DNA from: Sphagnum compactum
Taxonomy: Eukaryota; Bryophyta; Sphagnopsida; Sphagnales
NCBI GenBank assembly: GCA_965153455.1
Contig: OZ234494.1
Coordinates: 27,271,354-27,335,353 of the forward strand
Direction: 5' to 3'
Length of the DNA: 64,000 nt
Made by a program: the position numbers and the translations under genes. This document shows positions 9,816 through 21,269 of the stretch, piece after piece. The notes beneath the pieces were generated by a model that did not search any database, was not told the DNA's origin, and saw only the letters and a program-made list of their open reading frames with translations. The stretch's first letter is position 1; every line of letters starts with the position of its first letter.

Positions 9816-11326
9816 CTACACTACACAGGGAGGGGAAAAGAGGGAGCACTGACATTCAGAATCTGTCTTGATCCACTGGCCTTGCTGACATTGTTGTTCT
9901 CCAAAGAAATGCTCTGCATGTGTACTCTGGAGCTGATTCAATTCCTTTTCAGACGCTCGTACGATCCCCTTCTTCTTTGCCGTCCCATGACTTGATCTGC
10001 AAGGCAGCCATTTCCGTGGTTGTAGCCTTTGCCTTAGTCCTCCACTGTGTGCAACCTGCCCATGACCTGCAGTACCGTCTAGATACGGCCACTTCTTCTG
10101 TGTCTTCACACTTCTAGCCGGGCTTTTCTTCCGACGTGCTGCAAAATGCTGCAGGCGCCAAGAGTTCCATGAAGGAAGGAGACATGACCATGAACAACAT
10201 CTAGGCAAGAGGCTTAATCATGTAGCAAGAAGTCCAAATTGCTCGAAATTCTACGAGGTCCGCTTTATACCTCTTGTTGCTGTTGCGTTTTGAAGGTGGG
10301 AATTAATTTGATCAGATTCTTCTTCTCATGAGCTGCCAATGCTTTTGGGGAGGCCACATACTTCGGGTGCCATAGCTTCCGAAGCCTCCTGAAAGTAGTC
10401 CCTTTTGAACTCCGTTGCTGCCGAACATGACCTTCCTGCAGATGTGTACCATCGCTATTGACTTCCTGCAGCCGATTCTTTGATCTTCTTCGACTGAGGC
10501 GAGTAGGGAATAGGCCACAGGCAAGTCCAGTAGCAGGGCTGTTACTCGCACTAGGAGGCGGCAAGTTGCAGGCCGGGTCTATGGCTGTCTCCAAGTCGGA
10601 CAGAAAAGGGCAAACCTGGCTTGGGCTTCGAGACATTCCACCAGAAGACCTTGCAGCACTCGAATTTCTACGTGAGCCCTTGGACGTGGCTCTCGGCGGC
10701 AGGGTCTGATGAGCAGGAATTACAGCTTTCATTTCGCTGCTAGTAGTTTCATTCAACTCCGCCGCAGATGTTAAGATGCAGGACACTCTAGCTTCTGGGG
10801 ATTCGTGAATGCGTCGCGTGACCAAAACTCTTCCTGCTGCAGAAGAAGCCTTTCTACACTCGTATGATCCAGCAGCAGAAAATTCGTGAGAATCAACTGT
10901 AGTGATATTACATTGGTGTGGTTGTTGCTGATCAAGCGAGTCATGTGCGAGGCAGCCTTCCTGCATCGGATCCATTGCAAGCGTGCCTATTGACAGACGC
11001 CCAGCATCCTGCTGCTCACGGCTGAAGATCACCCCAAGTTTTTCGTTTAGTTTGTCAACCCAGCTGGGCGGGAAATCTGCCGGACTACTAGTACTATCCT
11101 CTTCTGCGCTGGCCTCTTGGAAGTTCATTCGCTTAGTAGAGCCTTTGAACGCACCACCGAATGAGCAGAATGAACCTGCATAGGTCTGGTCTCCTTCTAA
11201 CCCAATTCTTGGACCCAAAGGCACAACAATATTGTCTGAACCAGCAATACTTTGCTGCTGATTACTTCTTGAATCTGCACACACACGCACACCTGATAAA
11301 AAGAAGAAAATGACGATTCCAAGCAC
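9816..11326 (-). CDS. Candidate host gene, at least two exons, unknown function
   Basis: This is the longest non-transposon coding stretch in the window. Reading on the minus strand, a 352-codon open segment (11326-10271) ends at a good donor (GAG|GTATAA). A 120-bp intron (10270-10149) with an acceptor GCCTGCAG joins, in phase 0, a second open segment (10148-9816) of 110 codons, giving about 462 residues. The N-terminus is hydrophobic (MLGIVIFFFLSG), which could be a signal peptide. However, a pyrimidine tract and TGTGTGCAG (AG at 11275-11276) also make it a plausible intron end, in which case the gene has more exons upstream. The protein has a short Gln run, Ser/Arg-rich stretches about residues 213-232, a basic cluster RLSRRRSKNR near 275-285 and a basic C-terminus; no catalytic motif or known domain was recognised. 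Codons are less AT-rich than the surroundings. A nuclear or regulatory protein is possible, but this is a guess. Confidence 0.5.
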
Positions 11327-11369
11327 ATCAACTCCTAATAAGCCTCATAAGTGCTCTGAAACGCCAACT

Positions 11370-11567
11370 TCATGACCATCCCCAGCTAACATCAGCATCA
11401 TCAACATCACCAGTGAGATGAGCAAAATGCAGAGCTGTGTACTTTTCCTGGACTCTCTTGCAGGCGAGCGCTTGAGCACTACTGGACCTTTCTTGCGTCC
11501 CCACACTAAGAACTGCAAGCAAAGAACACAGGACGTAAGACTTAACTGCTCTCAAAATCTGCTCCAC
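11370..11567 (-). CDS. Possible upstream exon or chance ORF
   Basis: A 65-codon minus-strand ORF just upstream of the candidate gene, in the same higher-GC island. It starts MEQILRAVKSYVLCSLLAVL, a hydrophobic N-terminus. It could be a 5' exon of the same transcript, but splice sites linking it cannot be chosen with certainty. No homology is recognised. Confidence 0.2.
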   Translation of the reverse strand: MEQILRAVKSYVLCSLLAVLSVGTQERSSSAQALACKRVQEKYTALHFAHLTGDVDDADVSWGWS

Positions 11568-11599
11568 TCCGGCTTTTGCTCAATCAAACTGAACCAAAA

Positions 11600-11815
11600 G
11601 AGTTCCTACTTCAATGTGACGAAAAGAGAGTTCCAAGGGTTCCTACTTCCAATGTGACCAAAAGAGTTGCAAGTGTTCCTAGTTTCAATGTGACCAAAAT
11701 AGAGTTCCAAGAATTCCTACTTTCAATATGATCAAAAGAGAGTCCAAAAGAGTTCGTAGTTTCAACGTGACCAAAAGAGTTGCAAGAGTTCCAGGAGTCC
11801 TACTTTCATGGTGGA
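11600..11815. repeat. 38-bp minisatellite, about 5.5 copies
   Basis: Units containing 'cctactttcaatgtgacc aaaagag..ttgcaaga.tt' start near 11604, 11642, 11678, 11716, 11755 and 11799. Spacing is 36-44 bp with point differences between units. It lies upstream of the candidate minus-strand gene. Confidence 0.8.
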
Positions 11816-11989
11816 ATCAGCTCCAGCAGCTGTAACAGACCAAAGTCGGCGGTCTATTGGGTGTCGTCCCGGGAGTTCAAGCGGACATCAGAATCTCGCG
11901 GTCATTTGTATGAAAAAAACACCTTAGCGAATCGAGATCACTCCAACGTTCATCAACCCCAAAGAAGGATACACATTCACCACCAACAA

Positions 11990-12115
11990 ACAAAACAGGA
12001 GCCCAATGCCAAAAAACACAAGACTGAAGCAACGAATTTGGAGCCCAAATGCCAAAAAACACAAGACAGCAACTAAATTGCAGACCAAATTCCAGAAAAC
12101 TGAACTCACAACAAC
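11990..12115. repeat. About 45-bp direct repeat, two to three copies
   Basis: The pattern 'gagcccaatgccaaaaaaca' followed by 'caagac' occurs near 11999 and 12040, with a more diverged third copy near 12080 (accaaattccagaaaac). The ORFs across it on both strands reflect the repeat and are not supported as genes. Confidence 0.65.
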
Positions 12116-12119
12116 ACAA

Positions 12120-14973
12120 GACTGAAGATCTCCGAGAGAACTAGCGAAGAGAGCGCGCTACAACTAAGCAAGAAGGCCAATCTTATTATTAGACACGAAC
12201 TAGATAGGTGCCTTGGGGCCAAGTTACAAGTGTAATTAATATTACTAGTAAGTTCATATTTGTTGGGTGTAGTGCCCAATCATGGAGCTAGTTGGGGCTT
12301 AATGACTAGTGTATTAAATTTTCCACTGGCTGTTTAAAACATAACTTCTTTAAATGAAGGTGCCTAGTCTACTGATTTTGAAACTTGGAACTTTAGATCT
12401 GAAACGTCTTAATGTTAGTAAGTAGCCAAAGCCCATAATTTAACTTCATGGGACGGAGCAATCTATATAGGTAGTGTAAAGCCCAGGGGAGGGGACACTC
12501 CCAAACTAAGGGGCTTAGGATGTAGTAAAAATATGACAGGTGAGACCTGCTTCAATTTTGTTAGTGTAATTGGTGGGCACATTACCTAGTGTATTTTTTT
12601 CCTACACTTTGGGGGAAGGGGGATGGGGCATTTCAGAAAATGGAATGCCTACCATTTTTGCCAGTGATCAGGGGCAGAAAAGAATAAAATCATAGCAGGT
12701 CTCTATGCTTGGTAATGTCCACAGCCTCCGCCTTAACTGTAATAGAAACTTATCATAAGCCTATACTTCTGCACATCATGAGGCGGTGATTTTTTTTCCC
12801 TCACTTCTAGCAACTGTAAACCTCCAAAATCACTTTTTCAAACCTTTTTTCGCCAGTAGAAAAAGGCTAAGTGGGATATTCACAGATTTAGGGTGCTCTC
12901 TGACCAGAGTTAAGAAATTTCAAGAATTGCTTTATGTGGTAGTAGTGAATTGAACATTGTTCTTGTATTGGTTCAACACCCAACGACACCAAGTAAGTCT
13001 TATTAGTAATCTAGCTCTAAGAAGCAACACAAAATCAATTCAACTGCTTGTAAACATGAAAAAACCAGTGGTTTAGGGTAGGTCCTGACCAATAGTTTTT
13101 TTATCCGCGTTGGATTCAGTTTTCACAAAACAACTTACGAAGGTTTTGGTTTTTATTTTATTTTATTTTTAAAATTTATACACCAAAGTAGGGTATCAAG
13201 TTTTTTTTAAAAAAATTGAATCGGTTCTCACAATGTTAATTTTCATAAGGAACAATCAATCATCATTTGAAAGTTCTCACAAGCCAGTTAGTACATTTAT
13301 TCAAATAAAAAATCATAATCAAAATTATTTTTAAAATTATTTATTTTCTTAAAAATCATAAGCAATAAAGTTATCTGTAAAGTAAGGAAAACACAGCACC
13401 CGAACCCTGAGTTTGGTCATACACATGGTGAAATTCAGAAAAAAACTTGCAAAACAAGTACATAAGAAATAGGGGAGGGTGAAACTCAAAAAACCATCAA
13501 TTCTTTGTGATAAAATGAGTTTCATTATGTCTTTCCCTTTTCTTGAATGCCTCCACTGCTACTACATATATTTTCACTGCTGGGAGCACTACTATAATTA
13601 ATTGCAACTTTGTGCATTAATCTTCGAACCTTCTGCATTAAGCCTTGGACTTTGGACCAGAGAACCTGGCTCGGGTAAGGGTTTTATCTCAACCACGTCT
13701 CAACATTGTTTTTCATTATCCAGTTCTCCCATCCCGTTTTCACTTACGTGAGAATTGGTGATCAAGGTTTCAGTCGAGGTATCACTCAAAATAATATCAT
13801 GATGAAAGTTTCAGATCAGAATACCTTAATGATATCCGAATTTTTTTTAATAACCGATCAACACTGGTTTTTATCAGTGTTGTACAAGTGTACTTTTTAC
13901 CCAGATATACCCTTTGAATATAGATAGAATATAAAATTCATCTTAACTGAGTTTCTTAATATCAATATATATTAATGCAGCACATACCCAAGGGTATGTA
14001 AATTAGGTAAATTATGACCTATTTGTAACCCTTAGTTACATGCAAGAAATACCTGTAACTAAAGTTGGATATGTTTTGGCATCATTGTTAAAAAGAAAAA
14101 GAAAAAAAAAAGGGGTAAGTATGATCTAACCCTGAAACTTTGTTAGTTCTACTAATTAGATGGGGCACCTCTCAACATCTTTTTTTAATTTGCAATGAGC
14201 CAATTTGATTGGCCCATCACCAAAAAACGAATAAAAAACTAAAACTTTAGATATTCCATAAAATAAAGTTTCTACTTAGATATGTCATTCCTCTCCTTTT
14301 ACTCATCTTTATAAATGAGAAGGGGCAGGAGAACTTTGGACAAACTATATGGACTAACAAGTGATAAAAATGCACTTGCTTGAGGTGACAAGTGTGTGAT
14401 AATGAAATATTTCAAATGGAAGATCCCTATATAATTTTATCATTATTTAATGAAATTGGATTATTCAAAAACCTTTTGAAGCACCCACAGATGAGCTACA
14501 AATTATCTTTAGATTCCATCACCAACTGAATGCCTATCATGATTCCATTATCTTCTAATGCACTAAATGTTCACTGGCTTGCATGTTTATCCTAATCAAA
14601 GATAAAACATTTTTATTCTTGCATTTTCACATTGGATTTGACCTTTTAAAACCTTTTTAAAATTTTGAAAATGTGAATTTCTTAAAAACTTCATTAGATA
14701 AAAACACAAAGCTATTTTTGCCCCCTTGAAGTATATGATAGAAGGAGTACCTGAGCTCTAGCTATATATCAAAAATCTTAACTTTTGTATACCCAAACCT
14801 TAGCATACTCTTACCTAGTGTATCAAAAACAACATGTCTACACAACATTGGTTCTACCTTAGTTCCTTGTTTTTCTAGAATCTTAGTTAAGGGTCAAAAA
14901 TGACTCTATGATTTTTTGAAACTTTTGGTCAAAGGTAAGAATTGGCTCTTTGATTTTGAAAATCATTTGGGTA
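12120..14973. other. AT-rich intergenic region
   Basis: No gene is supported. The text shows scattered poly-T and poly-A runs and a GC-rich patch at 12480-12510. The 73-codon ORF at 13706 has no recognisable motif. Confidence 0.5.
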
Positions 14974-14975
14974 TA

Positions 14976-14998
14976 CAGTAGAACCTGTCTAAAACAAT
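14976..14998 (+). repeat. Tigger left terminal inverted repeat
   Basis: Perfect 23-bp match to the reverse complement of 17097-17119, next to a TA target duplication. Confidence 0.93.
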
Positions 14999-15180
14999 CA
15001 TGTCTAATTCAATAACCTCCGTAATTCAATATCCGCACCCGGTCCCAACGTTGGGCCCATATTCAATTCAATAAAATTCTCTAATTCAATATTCAATAAC
15101 TTTTTGTGGTCCCGAAAATTTTGTAATTCAATACACCTATAAAACACAAAAAAAAAGCTACAAAATCGCTGCAAACCTCC

Positions 15181-16859
15181 CTAAACTAGCTGGAAAAAGT
15201 CATTGATGCTCTTCTGCACCATTTGGCGGGTCATAAACATGCTAACCTTTTCTTGCATGCGCCTCAATGACGAGATAAACACGGCATTATCGCCGTCTTG
15301 CTGGAGCCAGAAAGTCTCTAGGGACTGCAGCATGTTGCTGGCTTCCTTAGTCGACACTGGAGCGACTTCTTGACTGTCATCCTCCTTGTCAGCATCATTA
15401 GCCTGAGTGCCTTCCGGCAGAGGGAGATGACCATCAATGATTTCGTCAATCGTCGGTATGTAGGAGACAATATCCTCATCAGGATAGGTGAGAAGGCTCC
15501 TAATGTCCATCGGATTTTTGTAACGTAGCCTGGTAATTTGCGACTCTAGCTCATCAATGACGTCCTTGTCAATGAGGTCCTCCTCAGTCGGTGCTGCCTA
15601 CCTAGGGCCCTCTGTCGTGCGGATCTAGCAGTGCCTGTAGTAGTCCTGGATGGTCGCAATCTTGACATCCGTTGCCCAGACAGGAACAGCGAGCCGGATG
15701 GCTTGCAGCACGTCAATTTTTTCTGCTTGGTCAACGCCGTCCTCAAGGCGTTGCAGCAGGAGACGGTTGAAGCGACGGCGGTAATAGGCCTTAAAATTTG
15801 CGGATGATGCCGGCATCACAAGGCTGAATCTTGGACGTCATATTGGGAGGAAGGTACAAGACACGTGTGTTTCTCAGCTGGATGCGGGCAGGGAGTTCCT
15901 CAAGGGGGACATGTGCGCTGCAGTTGTCGAGAACCAAAAGGACTTTGCGGTTGGCAACATGAAGGTCAAATGCATTCAGCCACTCCAAGAAAATGATCTG
16001 CGTCATCCAAGCCTTTGCATTGCTTCGATAAGTGCAGCCCAGGCTGCCAAGGTTAACGTTTTTGAAGCAACGGGGATTTTTGTATTTTCCGATGACCCAG
16101 AGGGGGAGCTTGTCGGAACCGTCTCCGTTACAACAAAGAGCCAAGGTGAACCGCTCTTTGTTCTGTTTGTGCCCCTCAAGTTGCTTTGTCGCGAGGGAAT
16201 TATCAGCCTGGAATTGAAAATGTTTAGCCAAGGTCAGCATCAGAAAAAGGTGAAGACCTAGACGCAAATCACAATTAGACAGTAGATGTCCCAAACCTGC
16301 ATGCGGAAGAAAAGGCCAGTTTCATCCATATTGTAGATGTCCTTCCACGCATACTGGTCGAGCAGCTGGCGGATTCCTGGGAGGGCTAGGTTGACGGCAT
16401 TCATGTCTACGGAGCCACTCTCACCAAAACGGCGAAAAAACTTGATTCCGTGGCGAAGTTTGAATGCTTCCAGCCAACCATTTGAGAACTCAAACAGTTC
16501 ATGGCTAGGATGCAGGCGATCCAAGATCTTTGCGGCGTTCTCCTTGATGAGATCCCCAAAGATTGGGATGCGTTCTTGGTTTGCCAAGATCCATTCAGCG
16601 AGTGTTTCTTCCATCGTAGGGAACTTGACAGTCCGCTGGCGCTTGCTCTGAATGTTGGAATCCTCATCACGTCTGAGTAGCTCAGCTGAACGCTTCAGGG
16701 TCTGAGAAATCATAGGTTAGCTGACGTTGATGTTGTGCGTTGACTTGAGCCAACGCTGAAGCTCAGCTTGCGAAAGTGTAGGGTTGCGTTTTTGTGGTTG
16801 CACAGAGCAATGCAGACCTCGTCCGTCATCGTTGTGTATTTCCCGCCTTTCTTTAACAT
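15181..16859 (-). pseudogene. Tigger/pogo transposase pseudogene with one intron
   Basis: This would cut and rejoin transposon ends in the nucleus. Reading from a start at 16859, the N-terminal helix-turn-helix segment has a frameshift near 16775 and a TAA at 16717-16719. The CENP-B-like second DNA-binding region follows (about 16620-16430), then the first catalytic block NMDETGLFFRM. An 89-bp intron (16296-16208, CAG|GTTTGG ... TTCCAG|GC) is removed in phase 0. The second exon carries the GKYKNPRCFKNVN block, the second catalytic block LVLDNCSAH and the third QPCDAGIIRKF, so all three acidic residues are present (D, D, D). A single-base frameshift in a T run follows near 15797, then TAG codons at 15625-15627 and 15598-15600. 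The acidic C-terminus (15510-15181) is open. Overlapping + strand ORFs are shadows. Confidence 0.88.
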
Positions 16860-17096
16860 GGTGGGTTGTTGGGGGCGTGCGAGTACGCGTGTGTGTGGGG
16901 GGGGTGTTGACGGAGAAACAACCTTCACGAAGGTTCCAACTGCGCGTTTCAAACCTGTCCCTCCCCTTCCCCCAAGCACCCCCCCCCCCACCCCTATTTA
17001 TACCGTAATAAGAAGAGGCTTAAAATGGCCCAGTGTATGACCCTGCCTAATTCAATAACCTCTCTAATTCAATATCGACCCCCCGGTCCCAACAGT

Positions 17097-17119
17097 ATTG
17101 TTTTAGACAGGTTCTACTG
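17097..17119 (-). repeat. Tigger right terminal inverted repeat
   Basis: Perfect 23-bp partner of the left TIR, followed by TA at 17120-17121. Confidence 0.93.
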
Positions 17120-17121
17120 TA

Positions 17122-18000
17122 AATGTACCCTACCCTTAGCTGTTGGTTCTATGTTTGAAACAATGAGAACCTCCGAACATGGTAAAACACCTTGAAATTT
17201 TTATTAGAAAAGACTTTAACTAATTCCCATCACATTTTGGCAAGCTTAGGAATGACTTCACATGTAGTAATAAACCTTTTATTTCTCTTGTGATATGTAG
17301 TGAAACTTCATTTGTTGAAAAAATAAAAACACTATAATTTGGATTATTACCCAAGTTCATATCATTAAAGATTTATTATATAACTTGCAAGAGAATGCAA
17401 AAGACCATTGAAAAAAGTTGTGATTTTTCCATTTGCCTCAATAGATGGAATCGAATATTTTTTCTACTACGATGGACCTGATAAATTACAACTTCATCCT
17501 TCTTTTATGTTTATGAAGGTTTTGATCAATGTTGGGCAGCCATCAAAAATGGCTGAAAACTGGGTAGGGTTTTAAACCAAGTTTCAAATTGAATATCTTG
17601 GGGTATTACTTATGATCATACCTTGTTTGAAACATGTTCACCAATTCTCATTGGATTAAAAACTAATCATTTGAAATCTTGATTTTATTTTATGAAATAT
17701 TGATATTCTATTAGGATATTAAAAGATAACAAGGTCAAAGTTTTAAATTCTACCTAACACTCTAGTACATTCAACAGTCATTTAGATGTCAAGTAATATT
17801 TAAGGTTAAGTTTAAGGTTTAAGAAGCGTTGTTAGAAAATGATGACCTTTCAAATTATAAATAAGTTTTCTCCTCCAAGGCTAGTTATAAGGAAAAAATG
17901 AATTGCAATTTGCGTTTTGAAGGGGTTTGTGCATTGTGTTTCTTAGTTGGCTTTTGTTTTTGTTCATTTGCTTGTTGATTTTTTTTTTTTGTTTTTTTCT
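17122..18000. other. AT-rich intergenic region
   Basis: No gene or structured repeat could be supported by reading. Confidence 0.5.
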
Positions 18001-18195
18001 TTTACTTGTTGTCGCATTTTCTAATTTGTGTGCTCCTACTTGTCAGTGCCTCTCCTGGTTTGTGTGCTCCTACTTGTCAACACCTTTCTTGGTTCATGTG
18101 TTATTGTTCGTTGGCACCTTTTCTAGTTCACGTGCTCTTATTTGTTGACATGTTTCTTGCTTTGTGTGTTTTTTTTGTTTTTCGACACCTTTTTT
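18001..18195. repeat. 34-bp tandem repeat, about 5.5 copies
   Basis: Units of the form 'tttgtgtgctcctacttgtc a.cacctttcttgg' lie at 18025-18058, 18059-18092, 18093-18126, 18127-18160 and about 18161-18194, with a partial unit before them. A looser relative follows near 18255-18300. The long hydrophobic ORFs over this region come from the T-rich repeat and are not supported as genes. Confidence 0.8.
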
Positions 18196-18724
18196 TATTC
18201 TACTATTCGACATTTCTTAAGGTATTTTTTTGTCATTTCTTAGCCCTCTCTTATTATGCTATTCTTGTTCTTTTGTTCCTTTAGCACCCTTCTTGGTTAT
18301 GCTTTGCTTTTCAAATTGGTATTACCCCTTTTTTTACTTTGTGCAAGTCTGGGAAAGGTGGAGGCTTTCTCAAGTTTCAATTCCAAATTTAAGGTAATTT
18401 TTTTTTTAAACTATTTATTTCAAGATGTTTCAAGTTTCAAGGTGTTTCTTTGTTTTTGAAATTTTGGGTTTGTTGTATATAAAGCCAACAAACACATTTA
18501 TTCAAAAAAATAAATTAGTTCAAGTTTTTTACATCTTATATTTTGGATGATGAAAAGAAAGAAAAGAAATGACTAACTTTTCATAATTGTAAATGTTTGT
18601 AAATGTTTTGATTTGATTTTTCATAACATAGTTGAAATAACTAGAAATTAAACTCATTATTTTGGCAAAAAAAGTGATTTCTTCTCCATTTTAGGTAATT
18701 GTATTGTAATTTTCTAGTTGTAAA
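18196..18724. other. T-rich intergenic sequence
   Basis: Low-complexity T-rich DNA with a diverged extension of the 34-bp repeat at its start. No gene is seen. Confidence 0.5.
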
Positions 18725-20970
18725 TGGAGTCCATTCAAAATAAGAATATAATATTCGTAAAAATTGAAATGGAATCACATGTCAATGAAATGAATCTTGA
18801 AGAGGAAATTGTGGGAACATTAGAACAAAAACCTTGTGACTAGTTTAATGGACATAATGAACATGCATTATAATTTTTTTTTAATTTTAAAAATATTTCA
18901 AAAAAGATGATGTGCAATAAAAAGAATTTTTGCAAGGCCTTTTGATTGTGAAAAATCACTTGCCCTTATAGTTTATGGAAAGTGTTTGGTTAAAGCTTTT
19001 GGTTTTGCATTTGTGTCCTTGAATTGTCTTCACTTCCAAAAAATGAAACTTTCAATAAATATTGCCTAACTTGGGTGAAAAGAACAAAACAAAACTAGAT
19101 ATTGCCAAAATTGATAGATTGTATTTTTGCAGCAACAAATTTTGATTTATGGATGTTATGGGGGCATATGATATATCTTCTTTTGTGGGATCTAATTAAA
19201 AGCCTAAACAAATGATTATTGGTTTGTTGGGCCCTACGCCCACAAGGATAGGATTATCACATTGGATCCAACTTTTGGAAGTTTTATTTTAATAACACCA
19301 ATTTCACATTAAGTGAACTGGTTTCTTTGGTGAAAGTGTTAAGAAAATTTTGATTAGAACAGATTGTTTTAGTGTTCAGAGTGTGGACATGTAGATGTAC
19401 AACCTTATCTATTAGCAATGTTTAATGTGTTTGTGATGCCTTGTTTGAGGCAACAAATATAACTAATCAAATCTTGGCCAACAAGTTGACATAATTGCTT
19501 GATCAATATGGGTTGAAAAGAAAAATCATTGCATATGTCAATTAAGATGAAAGGTTGAATTTGAATATTATGATTACTACCTTGGAATTTATTTTGAAAT
19601 GTGAAGTCCTAAGTTTGGATGAATGTTTTTAAGGTGCTTGTTTTATCCATGTTTTAAAAAAATTAATTAATATGTTATTATTGACAAAAATGTTTGCATA
19701 AATGTATAATTTGGCTTAAATTTTTTGGGAAAGGTAGACATGAATGAAACAAGGCTTGTTTTTTAAATTTTAAACTTCACCTGAAATTGAATGCTCTAAC
19801 TAGAAAATAAGGTGAACTTCATTATCTTTTACAACATTTTTTTTCCTTTTGTTTTATTAAATTTTGCTCATTACATATATTAACATAACATGATTAAATT
19901 TTTTCACCAATTTGCTAGCAAAATCATTATGTTCTAAAAAGTTGTGCAATTTAAAGAAGTTATTATCCTTTGTTGCATTAAACAAAATATTATTAAAATC
20001 AATGGGAAAGTGCCACCTTTTCTTACATAGCACACTTAAAAAATAATTGTGGATGTTTTTTCCCTGTTATGAATGCTTGTGTTTTAAGCCAATTTAATAA
20101 TCATTTGATGGTTTCTAATGCATAGCAATACGCACCATTATTGTGATTAAAATTTAGGGAAAAAGTTACAAATTTGTTAACCCAAGTCAATTTGACAGAT
20201 GATGATTCTAGAATTATTTTCAAGTTGTTTTCATTTGCTTCCAAAATCCAAAGGGAAGTCTGTGATGTTTTGGAATCTTTCCTTTTATTAAAAAAAATTG
20301 AAAAAGAAAGAAAAATTCACAACTTGTTGGTTTTTTATGTTAAACTCTAGATTTAAAAACCTTTGTCTATTTTATTTTTTTGGTCATGGGGAAGGTGTGA
20401 ATATTGTTGAGGAATATCATAGATGATCTTTATATTTTATGTTTATAAAGTGCTATTATCATTTGCATTCAATGACAAAATATGAAGTTGTATGTGTAAA
20501 ACAAGCATTTGATGAAGATTCCAATTTGGATTTTTTTGAACAAATTGTCAACACAACTAAACCAATGAAAAAACTTGTCATCAAGGAGTTGTTGATTTTT
20601 AGATGGTACTAAATGGATTCCAAGAAAATCAAATGTCTTTTTCAATGGTGAGGAAAGCATGAAGGCATGTTTTCTACTATTAATTTTTTTGCTCACCAAA
20701 TCTTAGGCATTGTAAGATTGTAAATTGAGATTGAAGTGATTCATTTTTTAGCAGCCATATTTACAAACTCAAGGAGATGTTGTTTACAATTAGATTATTT
20801 CTATATTTTTATTTTTAATAGCAAAATTTGGCCAATTAATCCTAGAGATGGTTGTAAACCATCTTCCAATTTCGTGGAGTTAATTGAAAATTATTTAGAT
20901 TTTGAGAAGGAATTAGAGGGATTTGAAGGTTCATTTGAACATAATGAAATTGTGGACATATGAAACGTTG
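18725..20970 (+). pseudogene. hAT/DUF659-type transposase relic
   Basis: By joining frames on the + strand, several blocks can be recognised that are known from plant hAT-like, BED zinc-finger/DUF659 proteins. At 19435-19640 a block includes LFEATN, LLDQYGLKRKIIAYV and CEVLSLDECF. At 19697-19770 a KCIIWLKFFGKGRHE block is followed by a K-A-C block. The usual order is kept. Stops are frequent, so no product is expected. The 5' start near 18725 (a readable MESIQNKN stretch) and the 3' part near 20900, an acidic open stretch, are less certain. No terminal inverted repeats or 8-bp target duplication were found. Confidence 0.55.
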
Positions 20971-21269
20971 GAAGAATATTTTTAAAAAGATTCCACATTT
21001 TTGTGTAATTTTTTTAATTTTTAAAAATAAAAGTACAGGTCTGAAATAAGATAACTTTTGAAAACCGGTATGTGGAAACCACATTTGAATACCACAGGTC
21101 TAAAATGTGTGAGACCCCACACTTTGAAACCTAGGTGAAAATATTTTTCCCAAATTTTTGAAACCTTGCCCAAGTCTCTTGAAAAATAATTTTAAAAAAA
21201 TTAAAAACTTAGGCCAGTCTTGTAAACTCTTCTAAAACCTGGAGGTAACAGGTCTTTAAAAAAAATTGA
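20971..21269. other. AT-rich sequence between relics
   Basis: No gene or repeat could be assigned. Confidence 0.4.

Larger units (their letters stand above)
14976..17119 (-). mobile_element. Complete but inactivated pogo/Tigger DNA transposon
   Basis: The element starts with CAGTAGAACCTGTCTAAAAC and ends with its exact reverse complement; the identical inverted repeat is 23 bp long (14976-14998 and 17097-17119). A TA dinucleotide flanks each end (14974-14975, 17120-17121), the Tc1/mariner/pogo target duplication. The 2144-bp length and a transposase with a CENP-B-type DNA-binding region plus a DDE/DDD core on the minus strand are typical of pogo/Tigger. Just inside the TIRs lie two blocks in direct orientation (15003-15051 and 17046-17093), built around 'ctaattcaataacctc' and 'taattcaatatc' and followed by 'cggtcccaac'. 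The transposase has frameshifts and stops, so the element cannot move on its own, although its ends are intact. Confidence 0.93.

Noticed and set aside
15911-16651. Plus-strand ORFs over the Tigger transposase
   Set aside because: They are antisense to the clearly homologous transposase on the minus strand.
17927-18284. Hydrophobic ORFs suggestive of a membrane protein
   Set aside because: T-rich tandem repeat translated in two frames; no start, domain or conservation.
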